Positions 18,262 to 26,450 of a DNA stretch of 64,000 nt are shown piece after piece (positions within the stretch are counted from its first letter, which is position 1; each line of letters begins with the position of its first letter). A model generated the notes under the pieces. That model worked only from the letters and a program-made list of their open reading frames with translations, was not told the DNA's origin and made no database searches. The position numbers were made by a program, and so were the translations under genes. The DNA lies in NCBI GenBank assembly GCA_964440345.1, contig CAYTSA010000002.1, positions 57,539 to 121,538 on the forward strand, given 5' to 3'. The stretch comes from CAYTSA01 sp964440345 (GTDB taxonomy: Bacteria > Desulfobacterota > Desulfovibrionia > Desulfovibrionales > Desulfovibrionaceae).

Positions 18262-19149
18262 ATGACAGACCAGACTAAAGGCTACCTCTTTGCCGTGCTG
18301 GGCGTGCTCGTTTTGAGCCCGGACACCATGTGCGTGCGGCTGCTGGACCTGGACCAGTGGACGCTGCAATTCTACCGCGGGCTGGGCGTGGGCTGCGCGA
18401 TCTTGGCGTACATGGCTGCAACCCACGGCCGTAACACGCCTTCAGCGCTGTTGGCGGTGGGCTTTGTTGGCCTGCTGGCCGCTGCAGGGTTTTCTGCGTC
18501 CACCGTATTGTTCATATCATCTTTGTATTTGACCTCTGTGGCCAACACGCTGGCCATCATTAGCGCCTCGCCCCTTTTCGGGGCGGTCATATCCTGGCTC
18601 ATTCTGCGCGAGCGGCTTCCCCTGCGCACGTGGGCGGCGGCGTTTCTGGCCATTGGCTGCGTGGGAATCATTGTATCCCAGGACATAGGCGACGGCGCGC
18701 TCGCCGGCGATCTGTTGGCCCTGGGCCAGTCAGTGTGCTGGGCGGCCAGCTTTGTGCTGGTGCGCCAAAGAAAGGACGTAAACATGGTTCCGTGCATGGG
18801 GCTGGCCGGCTTTCTGACCGCCGGTTTTGCCCTGCTGTGGGGACCGGAGCTGGCTGTTCCCACCGGCAAAATTCCTTTGCTGCTGCTTTTGGCGGGCGCG
18901 CTGCTGCCCCTGTCTTTTGGCTGCATTACAGCTGCGCCCCGCTGGATATCCGCGCCCGAGGTTTCCATGACCTTGCAGCTGGAAATGATTCTGGGGCCCT
19001 TGCTGGTGTGGGGCTTGGTTGGCGAGCCTGTGCCGGAGCAGACCATGTTGGGCGGCGGCCTGCTTTTCGGGGTTCTCACGGCCCACTCCCTGCTGGGAGT
19101 ACGCAAGGCCAGACTGGACAGCCGTATAAAAGGTCACGCAGCGTCGTAG
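18262..19149 (+). CDS. EamA-family DMT-type membrane transporter
   Basis: This 295-residue protein has about ten hydrophobic helices and two EamA-like halves. The first half includes DLDQWTLQFYRGLGVG, then SASTVLFISSLYLTSVANTL, ISASPLFGAVISWLILRERL and GCVGIIVSQDIG. The second half has SVCWAASFVLVRQRK and SMTLQLEMILGPLLVWGLVGE. Members export metabolites or amino acids; the substrate cannot be read. The ATG at 18262 is preceded only by a distant GGGAG. Its 3' end overlaps the converging PilZ gene by 16 bp (19134-19149). Confidence 0.88.
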   Translation: MTDQTKGYLFAVLGVLVLSPDTMCVRLLDLDQWTLQFYRGLGVGCAILAYMAATHGRNTPSALLAVGFVGLLAAAGFSASTVLFISSLYLTSVANTLAIISASPLFGAVISWLILRERLPLRTWAAAFLAIGCVGIIVSQDIGDGALAGDLLALGQSVCWAASFVLVRQRKDVNMVPCMGLAGFLTAGFALLWGPELAVPTGKIPLLLLLAGALLPLSFGCITAAPRWISAPEVSMTLQLEMILGPLLVWGLVGEPVPEQTMLGGGLLFGVLTAHSLLGVRKARLDSRIKGHAAS

Positions 19150-19817
19150 ATGTCGCCGACCCGCTCCAGAAAAATATTCAGCATCTCTTCCACGGGCTTG
19201 TCGTAAAAATGGAACTGCAGCCCAAGCAACAGATTGCTCTCCATCCACTGAATATTCTTGATTGAACCTGCGATGAATTCCGATCCTGCAGCGCGGAAAA
19301 GCACCTCGGACATCACTGTTTCGCCCTTGGCCATGTCATCCTCGTCATTGCCGGCAGGGGAAATGGCCAACCGGCAACCAGACTGGCTGATGTCCAGAGT
19401 GACCATGGGATGCACAGCCCGGGGGGTGTGCAGCCGGCCGACGAGAGTACACTGCACCCGCTTGTGCTTGCGCAGCTCTACCTTTTCTATGGAGTACGGA
19501 TACTCAATGTACAACATGGGCGCAGGCTTAAGCGAATGGCCCAGCAAGGCGGTCTTGAAGCCGTACACATTGCCGTGAAAAATATAACGTATGGTGGCCA
19601 TGCAGCCGTCGGGAAATTTTGTGGTAAAGCCAGGTATAAGGGGCATGCGCGCGATGATGTATTCATTCACGGACAGGCCTATGACCTTGCACGGAGTACG
19701 CTCTGTGGAGCCTTGCGGCGTGATGAGCAAGTCTGTGCCCAGCTCCAGGTGCAGCTCGGCCGCGCTTTTCATGGAAGAAACGTTTTTGGCGTTCCGCGGT
19801 GGTTTTGGGCTGCTCAT
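19134..19817 (-). CDS. YcgR-like PilZ protein (c-di-GMP-responsive flagellar brake type)
   Basis: This 227-residue protein has an N-terminal YcgR-type domain (about 20-110: LELGTDLLITPQG ... CKVIGLSVNEYIIARMP) and a C-terminal PilZ domain. Both halves of the c-di-GMP site are intact: RKHKR (RxxxR) and DISQSGCRL (DxSxxG). In YcgR proteins, c-di-GMP binding slows or redirects the flagellar motor. The ATG overlaps the stop of the upstream EAL-HDOD gene (ATGA), so the two are coupled and probably work in one signalling step. The 3' end overlaps the converging transporter gene by 16 bp. Confidence 0.9.
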   Translation of the reverse strand: MSSPKPPRNAKNVSSMKSAAELHLELGTDLLITPQGSTERTPCKVIGLSVNEYIIARMPLIPGFTTKFPDGCMATIRYIFHGNVYGFKTALLGHSLKPAPMLYIEYPYSIEKVELRKHKRVQCTLVGRLHTPRAVHPMVTLDISQSGCRLAISPAGNDEDDMAKGETVMSEVLFRAAGSEFIAGSIKNIQWMESNLLLGLQFHFYDKPVEEMLNIFLERVGDIYDAA

Positions 19818-21178
19818 GCTGTGGCGCTCCCCTGAGAACGTTTGTCAGTTTTCTCCGCGCCGCTTTTATCATCGCTTGCTGACTTGCGCTGCAGCTTCAG
19901 CACAGAAGCCGCCCATTTGGCTGAACCATTGTACGCCTGGGCCATCATCTTGGGGTTAAGCTTTTTCTTTTTCATGGTCTTTTTGACGGTGTCCCAATCG
20001 CCCTCCTCTATGGAGTCCACCAGGCTCAGCCAATCCACAGCCCAACCTGAGCGCTTGAGCAAGGCTTCGCTCAGCTCGTCAGCAAGGCCCAGCTTTTCCA
20101 CCACATCCTCCATGGTTGTGTTCAGCAGCGCATCCAGTTTGGAGAACATGCCGAAGAGAAACATGGTCTGCGGCTTAATGCCGTTCAGCATGCCGTGTTT
20201 GGCTGCGGTTTCAAAAAACTTGGCCCGTTTTGCGCAATAAAATGTGATCTCCCGGCCTCGTTTGTCGCTTTCCATATCCACCATCATGGCCATGGTCAGC
20301 CACTGGCGCAGCTTTTCCTCGCCCAGCAAGCTGATGGCTTGTTCAATGGAGTCTATTTTGCGGACCAAGGAAAAGGCCGCGGCGTTGATAAAACGCATCA
20401 GCCGGTAGCTCAAGGCCACGTCAGCAGACAGAGTTTCTGCAACGTCCTTGACGTCGTAGTTGCTTTGAGAAAGCCTGGCCAGCACCTGCAAACGTATGAC
20501 TTTTGCCGAAGGCAGGGTGAACCCCTCCACCAGCATGGGCTCCTTGAAGAACCGGCCCTGGTAGTACGAAGCTCCCAAGGCGCGAAAGAACTTGTACATA
20601 TCCTCGTTGACGATGCGGTCAGCCAGCAGCCTTTCTCTGCTGTCGGCAAGCTTCTGGGCCACATTGAGTATTTCCGGGGTAGAAAGGTCCGCAGCGTCTA
20701 TTTTGACGAAGTCAGCCATGGACAAAAACTGGTCGCAAGCGTCAGCGCCCGTATACTTGTCCAGCGCCAGCATGTACCCGGCGTCTTTAAGCTTTTTGCA
20801 GGCCCCCAAAAATGAACCGGACGTACTGAACCCCTCAGCTATTTCGATGACGCAATTCTTTGCAGGCAACAGGCCTTCCAACCCTTCCATAATGGCCTCT
20901 TCAGACACATTGATGAACAGCCTGCTGTCAGGATCCACTGTGGACGCCGCCAGACTCAACCCGTCAACCAGCAATGCTGCGGCGGCCTTGTCAGCGTCCA
21001 TAGTCTCGTCTTCTTCCTCTTTGGAGTGAAACAACAATTCATAGCCCTGCACATTCTGTGCTCTGTCGAAAATAGCCTGTTGCGCCACGAACACAGATTT
21101 GCGAAACCCATTTTCGCCTTTAGCGGTATTCTCCCGGGGAGAAGATTTTTGAGGAGTTGTGTTTTTCTTGTCTGCCAT
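19814..21178 (-). CDS. Degenerate-EAL plus HDOD signalling protein (YuxH/CdgJ type)
   Basis: The 454-residue product has an N-terminal EAL-like fold (about 25-220: VAQQAIFDRAQNVQGYELLF, NCVIEIAEG, ALDKYTG, DFVKIDA, LLADRIV). It lacks an intact EAL triplet and several metal ligands (LFH replaces the usual LxR/EAL segment), so it is probably not a phosphodiesterase. The C-terminal HDOD domain runs from about 225 (DVALSYRLMRFINAAAF ... SIEQAISLLGEEKLRQWL). Proteins of this architecture regulate motility or type IV pili. A basic tail follows (MKKKKLNPKMM). The ATG at 21178 follows AAGGATCC; a GTG six codons upstream is less likely. It is coupled by ATGA to the YcgR-like gene. Confidence 0.88.
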   Translation of the reverse strand: MADKKNTTPQKSSPRENTAKGENGFRKSVFVAQQAIFDRAQNVQGYELLFHSKEEEDETMDADKAAAALLVDGLSLAASTVDPDSRLFINVSEEAIMEGLEGLLPAKNCVIEIAEGFSTSGSFLGACKKLKDAGYMLALDKYTGADACDQFLSMADFVKIDAADLSTPEILNVAQKLADSRERLLADRIVNEDMYKFFRALGASYYQGRFFKEPMLVEGFTLPSAKVIRLQVLARLSQSNYDVKDVAETLSADVALSYRLMRFINAAAFSLVRKIDSIEQAISLLGEEKLRQWLTMAMMVDMESDKRGREITFYCAKRAKFFETAAKHGMLNGIKPQTMFLFGMFSKLDALLNTTMEDVVEKLGLADELSEALLKRSGWAVDWLSLVDSIEEGDWDTVKKTMKKKKLNPKMMAQAYNGSAKWAASVLKLQRKSASDDKSGAEKTDKRSQGSATA

Positions 21179-21488
21179 AGCGAGGATCCTTTGCACCCCA
21201 TGCTCACGCCAATTGCACTGGAAAACTTTGCAAGAACGTCACCTTGCTACCATAGAACGCGAATAATTTCTACACATCCGTCGCGTTGGCGCAACACGAG
21301 CTAACCCTTTCTGCGGCAAGGCAAATGCTGAGTGCGAAGACTGTGTCTGGACAATTGCCCGCCTGCTGCCAGCCAGCGACGAGGACTTTTCCGTCAGAAA
21401 AAAATTCCTGAACAAAGTGTTGACAGCAGACATGGAAAGAAGTATCAAGTCCGTCTTTCGAGCTTTGACTGAAAAGGACACCACTACT
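21179..21488. other. Divergent intergenic region, rplM leader
   Basis: This 310-bp region lies between the EAL-HDOD start and rplM. It contains the candidate rplM promoter at 21420-21448 and a leader of about 35 nt. The in-frame extension of rplM upstream of 21489 is not L13-like. Confidence 0.5.
21420..21448 (+). promoter_or_regulatory. Candidate sigma-70 promoter of rplM-rpsI
   Basis: TTGACA, a 17-bp spacer and TATCAA lie 41 bp upstream of the rplM ATG. The -35 box matches consensus fully and the -10 box at four of six positions. Confidence 0.6.
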
Positions 21489-21917
21489 ATGAAGACATAC
21501 TCGCCAAAACCGACAGACATCAAGCGCGACTGGATAGTTGTCGACGCTGAAGGCCAGATTCTTGGCCGCCTGGCCTCCCAGGTGGCGCATCGGCTGCGGG
21601 GCAAGCACAAGCCGGAATTCGCCCCCCACATGGACAACGGGGATTTCGTCGTGGTTGTCAACGCCGGCAAAATCCGCGTGACAGGCAAAAAACTGCAAGA
21701 CAAGATGTACTACCGGCACTCTGGCTACACGGGCGGCATCAAAGCCAAAAACCTCTCGACCGTGCTGGAAACCAAGCCGGAAGACGCCATTTTTCACGCA
21801 GTCAAGGGCATGCTGCCCCGTAACCGGATGGGTCGCGCTTTGTTGAAAAAACTCAAGGTCTACGCCGGCCCTGAGCACCCGCACGAGGCCCAGCAGCCAC
21901 AGGCCCTTGAATTATAA
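21489..21917 (+). CDS. rplM: 50S ribosomal protein L13
   Basis: The 142-residue L13 begins MKTYSPKPTDIKRDW. The length is the family standard. Conserved blocks are clear: WIVVDAEGQILGRLASQVAHRL, RGKHKPEFAPHMDNGDFVVV, YYRHSGYTGG, AVKGMLPRNRMGRALLKKLKVYAGPEHPH. It binds 23S rRNA early in large-subunit assembly. The ATG at 21489 follows AAAAGGACACC and gives the expected N-terminus. It is followed after 32 bp by rpsI in the usual L13-S9 operon. Confidence 0.98.
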   Translation: MKTYSPKPTDIKRDWIVVDAEGQILGRLASQVAHRLRGKHKPEFAPHMDNGDFVVVVNAGKIRVTGKKLQDKMYYRHSGYTGGIKAKNLSTVLETKPEDAIFHAVKGMLPRNRMGRALLKKLKVYAGPEHPHEAQQPQALEL

Positions 21918-21949
21918 GGCGCTGTAACAGCGCAGAACCGGAGCACCTC

Positions 21950-22342
21950 ATGAGCGAAGATTTTCACTACGGCACTGGCAAACGTAAAACGTCCACAGCC
22001 CGCACCCGGCTCTACCCCGGCAGCGGACAGATTATTGTCAATGGCCGGCCCTACGAAGAGTACTTTCCTCGGCCGTCTTTGCAGATGATCATCCGCCAGC
22101 CCTTGACGCTGACCAACCTGCTGGGCAAATTCGACATCAAAGTCAACGTTGACGGCGGCGGCATGGCCGGGCAAGCATCAGCTGTGCGCCACGGCATTTC
22201 CCGCGCGCTGCTGGAGTATGACGGCGAGCTGCGGCCGGCTCTGAAAAAAGCTGGCTACCTGACGCGCGACGCGCGCAAGAAAGAACGCAAAAAGTACGGC
22301 CAGCGCGGCGCACGCGCCCGGTTCCAGTACTCCAAGCGTTAA
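21950..22342 (+). CDS. rpsI: 30S ribosomal protein S9
   Basis: The 130-residue S9 is complete: YGTGKRKTSTARTRLYPGSG near the N-terminus, VNGRPYEEYFPRP, VDGGGMAGQASAVRHGISRAL, and the C-terminal KKYGQRGARARFQYSKR whose last Lys-Arg reaches the ribosomal P site. It is second in the rplM-rpsI operon and is followed by a strong terminator at 22374. Nothing is unusual. Confidence 0.98.
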   Translation: MSEDFHYGTGKRKTSTARTRLYPGSGQIIVNGRPYEEYFPRPSLQMIIRQPLTLTNLLGKFDIKVNVDGGGMAGQASAVRHGISRALLEYDGELRPALKKAGYLTRDARKKERKKYGQRGARARFQYSKR

Positions 22343-22373
22343 ACCGCTGGTTCTGCGCCGGTATTTCGACCGC

Positions 22374-22402
22374 AAAGGCCGCCCGAAAGGGCGGCCTTTT
22401 TC
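22374..22402 (+). terminator. Rho-independent terminator of rplM-rpsI
   Basis: AAAGGCCGCCC-GAAA-GGGCGGCCTTTTT is a GC-rich stem with a GAAA tetraloop and a T-run, 32 bp after the rpsI stop. Confidence 0.92.
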
Positions 22403-22473
22403 TGCTGCAAAAACAGTGGCCGAAATTCCTGAAGGCTTCATAAGCCCATTTGCGCCTTGAAACATGGCTCCTT

Positions 22474-22501
22474 CTTGGAATAGTACTACACCTATTCCAA
22501 G
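22474..22501. terminator. Hairpin downstream of the SulP gene
   Basis: CTTGGAATAG, an 8-nt loop and CTATTCCAAG form a perfect 10-bp stem about 80 bp past the minus-strand transporter stop. There is no long T-run, so termination is plausible but not certain. Confidence 0.45.
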
Positions 22502-22579
22502 ATGATGGAAAACAACATAGAGAGCCTTTCTTTGCACACAAAAATATCTGCGCCAATCTGCGGCAACATGCAGCCGCCG

Positions 22580-25027
22580 CTACAGCATCAGCTCCCGAAC
22601 CTTTGCATTTGCCTCGGCCACGCGCGTTACAAGCTGCTGCACCACAAGATTATGCACTGCAGCGGACAAGGCAGAGTCCTTTTCCCGCAACGCTTCCACA
22701 GTGCGGCGCGAAAGCTGGTAGACAATGCAGTCCTCAGCCGCCACCACCGTCGCTGTCCGTTCGCCGACGCCGTACAATCCCATCTCGCCCACTATGGATC
22801 CTGGGCCAGCCTTGCGAAGCCGCAGTATTTTGCCTTTGTGCAGCTCCAGTTGAATATTCACCATACCCTTCTCAATAAAAAACATAGTCTTTGAAGGAGC
22901 GCCCTGGCGAAAAACCACCTGTCCGCGCGGCACGTGCAGCTTTTTCATCACCCGTTTTAACCGTACCGCGTAGGCAGGGTCAGGAAACAACGGCGCCAAC
23001 AATTGCTCCAGGCTCTGGTCAGCTTCGTCAGTCAACCAGCCAGCCTCTTCGAGCAGCTCGTTCTCACACCATTCAAGAGCATAGTCCAGGTCCACAAAGC
23101 TGCGGGACGTATTGTCCGGAGCATTCAAAGCGTTACCGTTTTTCTCAAGAAGTCTCTGCGTCTCAAAAGGGACATTGGTAAACACGATGTTAACGCCATG
23201 CGGCCGGGTCAAATTGACGAGTTGGGCAAGCCCGCCCGAAGCCATGGAGCTTACACCGCTGACGCGGGTGAAATCCAGCACGATGAAACTCAGGTCCGGA
23301 TGCTCAGGGGACTGCATCGCCTGGCGTATGGCTTTGGAAATGGCGTACACGGAGCCAAGAAACAGATACCCCTGCAACCGCAAGATGGAAATGCGCCAGC
23401 CCTCCTCGTCCAAAAAACGAATCTGAGAAGCCGCCCGGTCTACGCTGCTGTGGTAGCGCGCTCCGGATAACGCATTGCGGACCACGCCCATGCGGCTGTA
23501 CCGGCTGATGACCATCAGCAGACCCACAGCCAGAGCCACTGCAAAAGCCGGCAAAAGGCCGATGGCCAGAGTCAGGCCAAAAATGCCCAACATCAGCGCA
23601 TAGTCCAGAGACTGCATATACCGGCGACGCACTTGCACCAGCCAACGATGCAATAAACTGAAACCAGAAAAAAACAGCAAGCCCACCGTCACAAATAACG
23701 GGATGAAAGGGATGACGCTGCCTGCTGCAAACAAACCAAGGCCGCAAACAATCCCTGCTGTAACGCCGCTGGCTGGGCCAACTCCTCCGGCTGCTTTGTT
23801 GCCTAAACTGCGGCCGTGGCACAAAACGCCCGGCAAGCCCCCGCACAAGCCGGATACGCCATTGGCGGCCCCCACAACACGAAGCTCCCGGTCCATATCC
23901 AGCGGCCGGCCTTCGTCCAGTTCAAATTCCATGACGCGCATGGAAACGGCAATAACGCACACTCCCGCCAGCGCCAGCATGTACGGCGCGTGATCCAGCA
24001 GAACGCGCCATTGTATGGAGGCAAAAAACTCCAAGGTAAAAATGGCCCGAAACACATCCGTGGCGGCAAAAGAGCCGTATGTCCAGCAGCCGGAAACTGC
24101 GTGGCTCAGCGCCGCGTCAGAAAAGAGTATGGCTCCGTTGGCCAGTGCGATGACAGCCAGAATGGGCGTAAGCAGAACCAGGGAGTTCTTGAAACCGCGG
24201 CTGACCGATGCAAGCAGCAAACCAAACCCCAACGCTGGCCCGACTGCCAATACGTACTCCATGCCGCCGCCAAGCTCGACCACGCTGCCCAGGCACGGAA
24301 TAGTGTATGTCATGATGTCCCACCCGCCGCGTAACATAAAAGCGCCCACACCAGCAGCCACGCCGCCAATGACCACCTGCGGAACATAGCGCAGCCACTC
24401 GCCCAGCCCCAAACGGCCAGCCCAATGGATGAGGCCGCCGCACAAGAGGGAGCTGACCGCCACTGCTGCGGCCATGGTGGGAAACGGCGCCGCATCCGGA
24501 GCAAGAGACGCTTGTTTGTGTACAGAAGCAAGCATGAGAAACACAAACACGCATATACTGGCGTCCGGTCCGGCTATGGCGTAGGGTATGCGGGAGCCGG
24601 CGGCGGTAAACACGCTGACAAGGGCGGCGCCCACCAGGGTAAAGCCCAAAATATGCGGAAACGGGGTGCTCTCGTTGCCGGCCATGAGAAAAAGGCTGGC
24701 GTAAGCAAGGCAGAAAAAGAACAAGAGCACGCCGCCGCCAACCCCTGCCGCAAGGTTGCGAACCACGCCGCCCTGGAAAAGGGGAACCTGCGCCTCTTCT
24801 TCATTGTCCAACGCGTCAAGATTTACCGCAGCGCGCGCAGCCGATTCCGGGTCCAGCTCGTCCCATGTTGATGCGTCGTCAAAAACCAGGTCCATGCCGA
24901 GGTCAGCATCGTCGTCAATGCCGATTTCGACCAAACCTTGGCATTTTGGACAATTGACGAGGTCGCCCAAAAACTTATCCGGCGTCTGCTTTTCCAGACC
25001 GCACTTGCTGCATTTGAATCGCGCCAC
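22580..25027 (-). CDS. SulP-family anion transporter with N-terminal zinc ribbon, STAS and cyclic-nucleotide-binding domains
   Basis: This 815-residue protein starts with a CxxC...CxxC zinc ribbon (C6, C9, C26, C29), then an acidic linker. A SulP/SLC26 membrane domain with 10-12 helices follows (about 85-510; PYAIAGPDASICVFVF, GGLPGVLCHGRSLGN), then a STAS domain (about 530-650: RILRLQGYLFLGSVYAISKA, FIVLDFTRVSGVSSMASGGL) and a C-terminal cNMP-binding/Crp-like domain (GQVVFRQGAPSKTMFFIEKG, GSIVGEMGLYG, RTATVVAAEDC). SulP proteins carry sulfate, bicarbonate or other anions; the substrate is not readable. SulP-STAS-cNMP fusions are known; the zinc ribbon is an added part. The start is a GTG at 25027 behind GAGGGA. 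No partner gene adjoins it. Confidence 0.9.
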   Translation of the reverse strand: MARFKCSKCGLEKQTPDKFLGDLVNCPKCQGLVEIGIDDDADLGMDLVFDDASTWDELDPESAARAAVNLDALDNEEEAQVPLFQGGVVRNLAAGVGGGVLLFFFCLAYASLFLMAGNESTPFPHILGFTLVGAALVSVFTAAGSRIPYAIAGPDASICVFVFLMLASVHKQASLAPDAAPFPTMAAAVAVSSLLCGGLIHWAGRLGLGEWLRYVPQVVIGGVAAGVGAFMLRGGWDIMTYTIPCLGSVVELGGGMEYVLAVGPALGFGLLLASVSRGFKNSLVLLTPILAVIALANGAILFSDAALSHAVSGCWTYGSFAATDVFRAIFTLEFFASIQWRVLLDHAPYMLALAGVCVIAVSMRVMEFELDEGRPLDMDRELRVVGAANGVSGLCGGLPGVLCHGRSLGNKAAGGVGPASGVTAGIVCGLGLFAAGSVIPFIPLFVTVGLLFFSGFSLLHRWLVQVRRRYMQSLDYALMLGIFGLTLAIGLLPAFAVALAVGLLMVISRYSRMGVVRNALSGARYHSSVDRAASQIRFLDEEGWRISILRLQGYLFLGSVYAISKAIRQAMQSPEHPDLSFIVLDFTRVSGVSSMASGGLAQLVNLTRPHGVNIVFTNVPFETQRLLEKNGNALNAPDNTSRSFVDLDYALEWCENELLEEAGWLTDEADQSLEQLLAPLFPDPAYAVRLKRVMKKLHVPRGQVVFRQGAPSKTMFFIEKGMVNIQLELHKGKILRLRKAGPGSIVGEMGLYGVGERTATVVAAEDCIVYQLSRRTVEALREKDSALSAAVHNLVVQQLVTRVAEANAKVRELML

Positions 25028-25183
25028 AGTTCCCTCGAATACCCCAACTTCATTCTTTGGCCTAAGTATAGACTCTTTTCCGGCAAAGTGAAAGCCGGGC
25101 GCGCATCAAGAAATCCACGGTCTGGCGGCGCTGGCCAGGCAACCCGGCTAGGGGTAACGGGTGCGCCCGGCCGGGCGCGCCAT

Positions 25184-25218
25184 AAAAAAAGGCGCCCCCG
25201 AAAGTCAGAAGCGCCTTT
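25184..25218 (-). terminator. Rho-independent terminator of greA
   Basis: On the minus strand, AAGGCGC, a loop of about 16 nt and GGCGCCTTTTTTT lie about 27 bp past the greA stop. A separate palindrome GGCGCGCCCGGCCGGGCGC-like stretch sits next to it (25160-25181). Confidence 0.75.
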
Positions 25219-25244
25219 ACTGTAATTACAGAAAAACTTCAGTA

Positions 25245-25736
25245 TTACGTTGTGCAAGGATGGCCGAGGAATTTGACGGAAACGATCTCGTAGGAGATTC
25301 TGCCGCGCGGAGCGTCCACGGTAATTTCATCGCCCTCTTCCTTGCCGATGAGTGCTCGGCCCACAGGAGAATGCACGGAGATGCTGCCCTTGGAGGGATC
25401 GGCTTCGTCCGGTCCCAGCAGCGTGTACTTTTTCAGTTCTCCGGTATCGACGTCTTCAATCTCCACAGTGGCGCCAAAGGCGACCACGTCGCCGCTCATG
25501 GTGGCCAGATCAATGACCTCCAGGCGGGGGATGCACGTCTCCAGATAGTTGATGCGGGCTTCGAGCATGCCCTGGCGCTCCCGAGCGGCGTCGTAGCCGG
25601 CATTTTCCTTCAGGTCGCCTTCTTCGCGGGCTTCCTTTATGGCTTCAATCACTGCCGGCCGCTCTTTTTTCAAAGCTTCCAGCTCATCGTACAATCGATC
25701 ATACCCGTCCTGAGTAATGGGAACAGTTTGGCTCAT
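25245..25736 (-). CDS. greA: Transcription elongation factor GreA
   Basis: This 163-residue factor rescues backtracked RNA polymerase by stimulating transcript cleavage. The N-terminal coiled coil carries the tip motif EGDLKENAGYDAARERQG with the catalytic acidic residues (family form GDLxENAEY). The C-terminal FKBP-like domain has TLLGPDEADPSKGSISVHSPVGRALIGKEEGDEI. The ATG at 25736 (MSQTVPIT) follows GAGGG; a TTG two codons upstream is less likely. It has its own terminator, and the VOC gene lies upstream on the same strand. Confidence 0.96.
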   Translation of the reverse strand: MSQTVPITQDGYDRLYDELEALKKERPAVIEAIKEAREEGDLKENAGYDAARERQGMLEARINYLETCIPRLEVIDLATMSGDVVAFGATVEIEDVDTGELKKYTLLGPDEADPSKGSISVHSPVGRALIGKEEGDEITVDAPRGRISYEIVSVKFLGHPCTT

Positions 25737-25790
25737 AGTCAACCCTCTTCAGCGTATAGCCGAATCACTGTGCGCAGTGTTTTTGGGAAA

Positions 25791-25827
25791 AGAAAAAAAC
25801 GACCGCCACGCACTGGCGTGCGGCCGC
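25791..25827 (-). terminator. Probable terminator of the VOC gene
   Basis: On the minus strand, a CCGCACGC-CAGT-GCGTGGCGG stem (one bulge) is followed by a T-rich tract. It separates the VOC gene from greA. Confidence 0.6.
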
Positions 25828-25892
25828 AAAACGTACTCTAAAATTCATGTATACCTGCAACTGGATTTGTAGTCAAGTCTGTTGCGAATCGC

Positions 25893-26357
25893 CTACTGCG
25901 TGGGCGTATTGTCCCAGCGCTGCAGCTCCAGAATGTTGCCCTCCGGGTCCGCGGCGTAAACAAAGGTCAGCCAGCCCACCTCGGGCACGTCCCGTTCGAC
26001 CACCTCGCCCAACGCCTCGCCGCCAGCGGCCAGCACAGCCTGCAGCGCGCTTTGCACGTCTTCAACGTGAAAGGCAAGATGCCGCACGCCTTGCCGATTG
26101 GCTGCAGGTGAGTTCTTTGGCAATTCATTGGAAAACTGAAAAATCTCAAGCGTAGGGCCATGAGCGCCATGGCCGGGCAATCGCAGGTGCGCGCCTTGCA
26201 ATTCTGCGTCTTTAACGCCTGTTCCCTTGGCCAACCATTCTCCAGACAGGTCCCTCTCCGGCCCGATCTGTTCGCAGCCAAAGACATCTGTGTAAAATTG
26301 CGCCAACTTACGCCAATTTTCGCTGACGATGTTTACGTGGGTAAAACGTGCTTCCAT
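25893..26357 (-). CDS. VOC-superfamily (glyoxalase/dioxygenase-like) metalloprotein
   Basis: This 154-residue protein is one full vicinal-oxygen-chelate module with two beta-alpha-beta-beta-beta repeats. Candidate metal ligands sit at the four usual places: His in FTHVNIV, Glu in PTLEIFQF, His in RHLAFHVED and Glu in NILELQRW. The set resembles lactoylglutathione lyase-like and methylmalonyl-CoA epimerase-like members; the substrate is unknown. The ATG follows AGGAG with six bases of spacing. It lies between the fmdB-type gene and greA on the minus strand, each separated by a terminator, so it is probably transcribed alone. Confidence 0.85.
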   Translation of the reverse strand: MEARFTHVNIVSENWRKLAQFYTDVFGCEQIGPERDLSGEWLAKGTGVKDAELQGAHLRLPGHGAHGPTLEIFQFSNELPKNSPAANRQGVRHLAFHVEDVQSALQAVLAAGGEALGEVVERDVPEVGWLTFVYAADPEGNILELQRWDNTPTQ

Positions 26358-26391
26358 TAGTACTCCTGGTGCTGCCGGGTTAGACTGTTCA

Positions 26392-26424
26392 CAAAAAAAG
26401 CCCCGTCCGGAAACGAGGCAAAAA
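26392..26424 (-). terminator. Rho-independent terminator of the fmdB-type gene
   Basis: On the minus strand, GCCTCGTTTCCGGACGGGGC forms an interrupted stem followed by TTTTTTT, about 27 bp past the stop. Confidence 0.8.
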
Positions 26425-26450
26425 GCTCATTACAATAGGGCTGCAACCGG

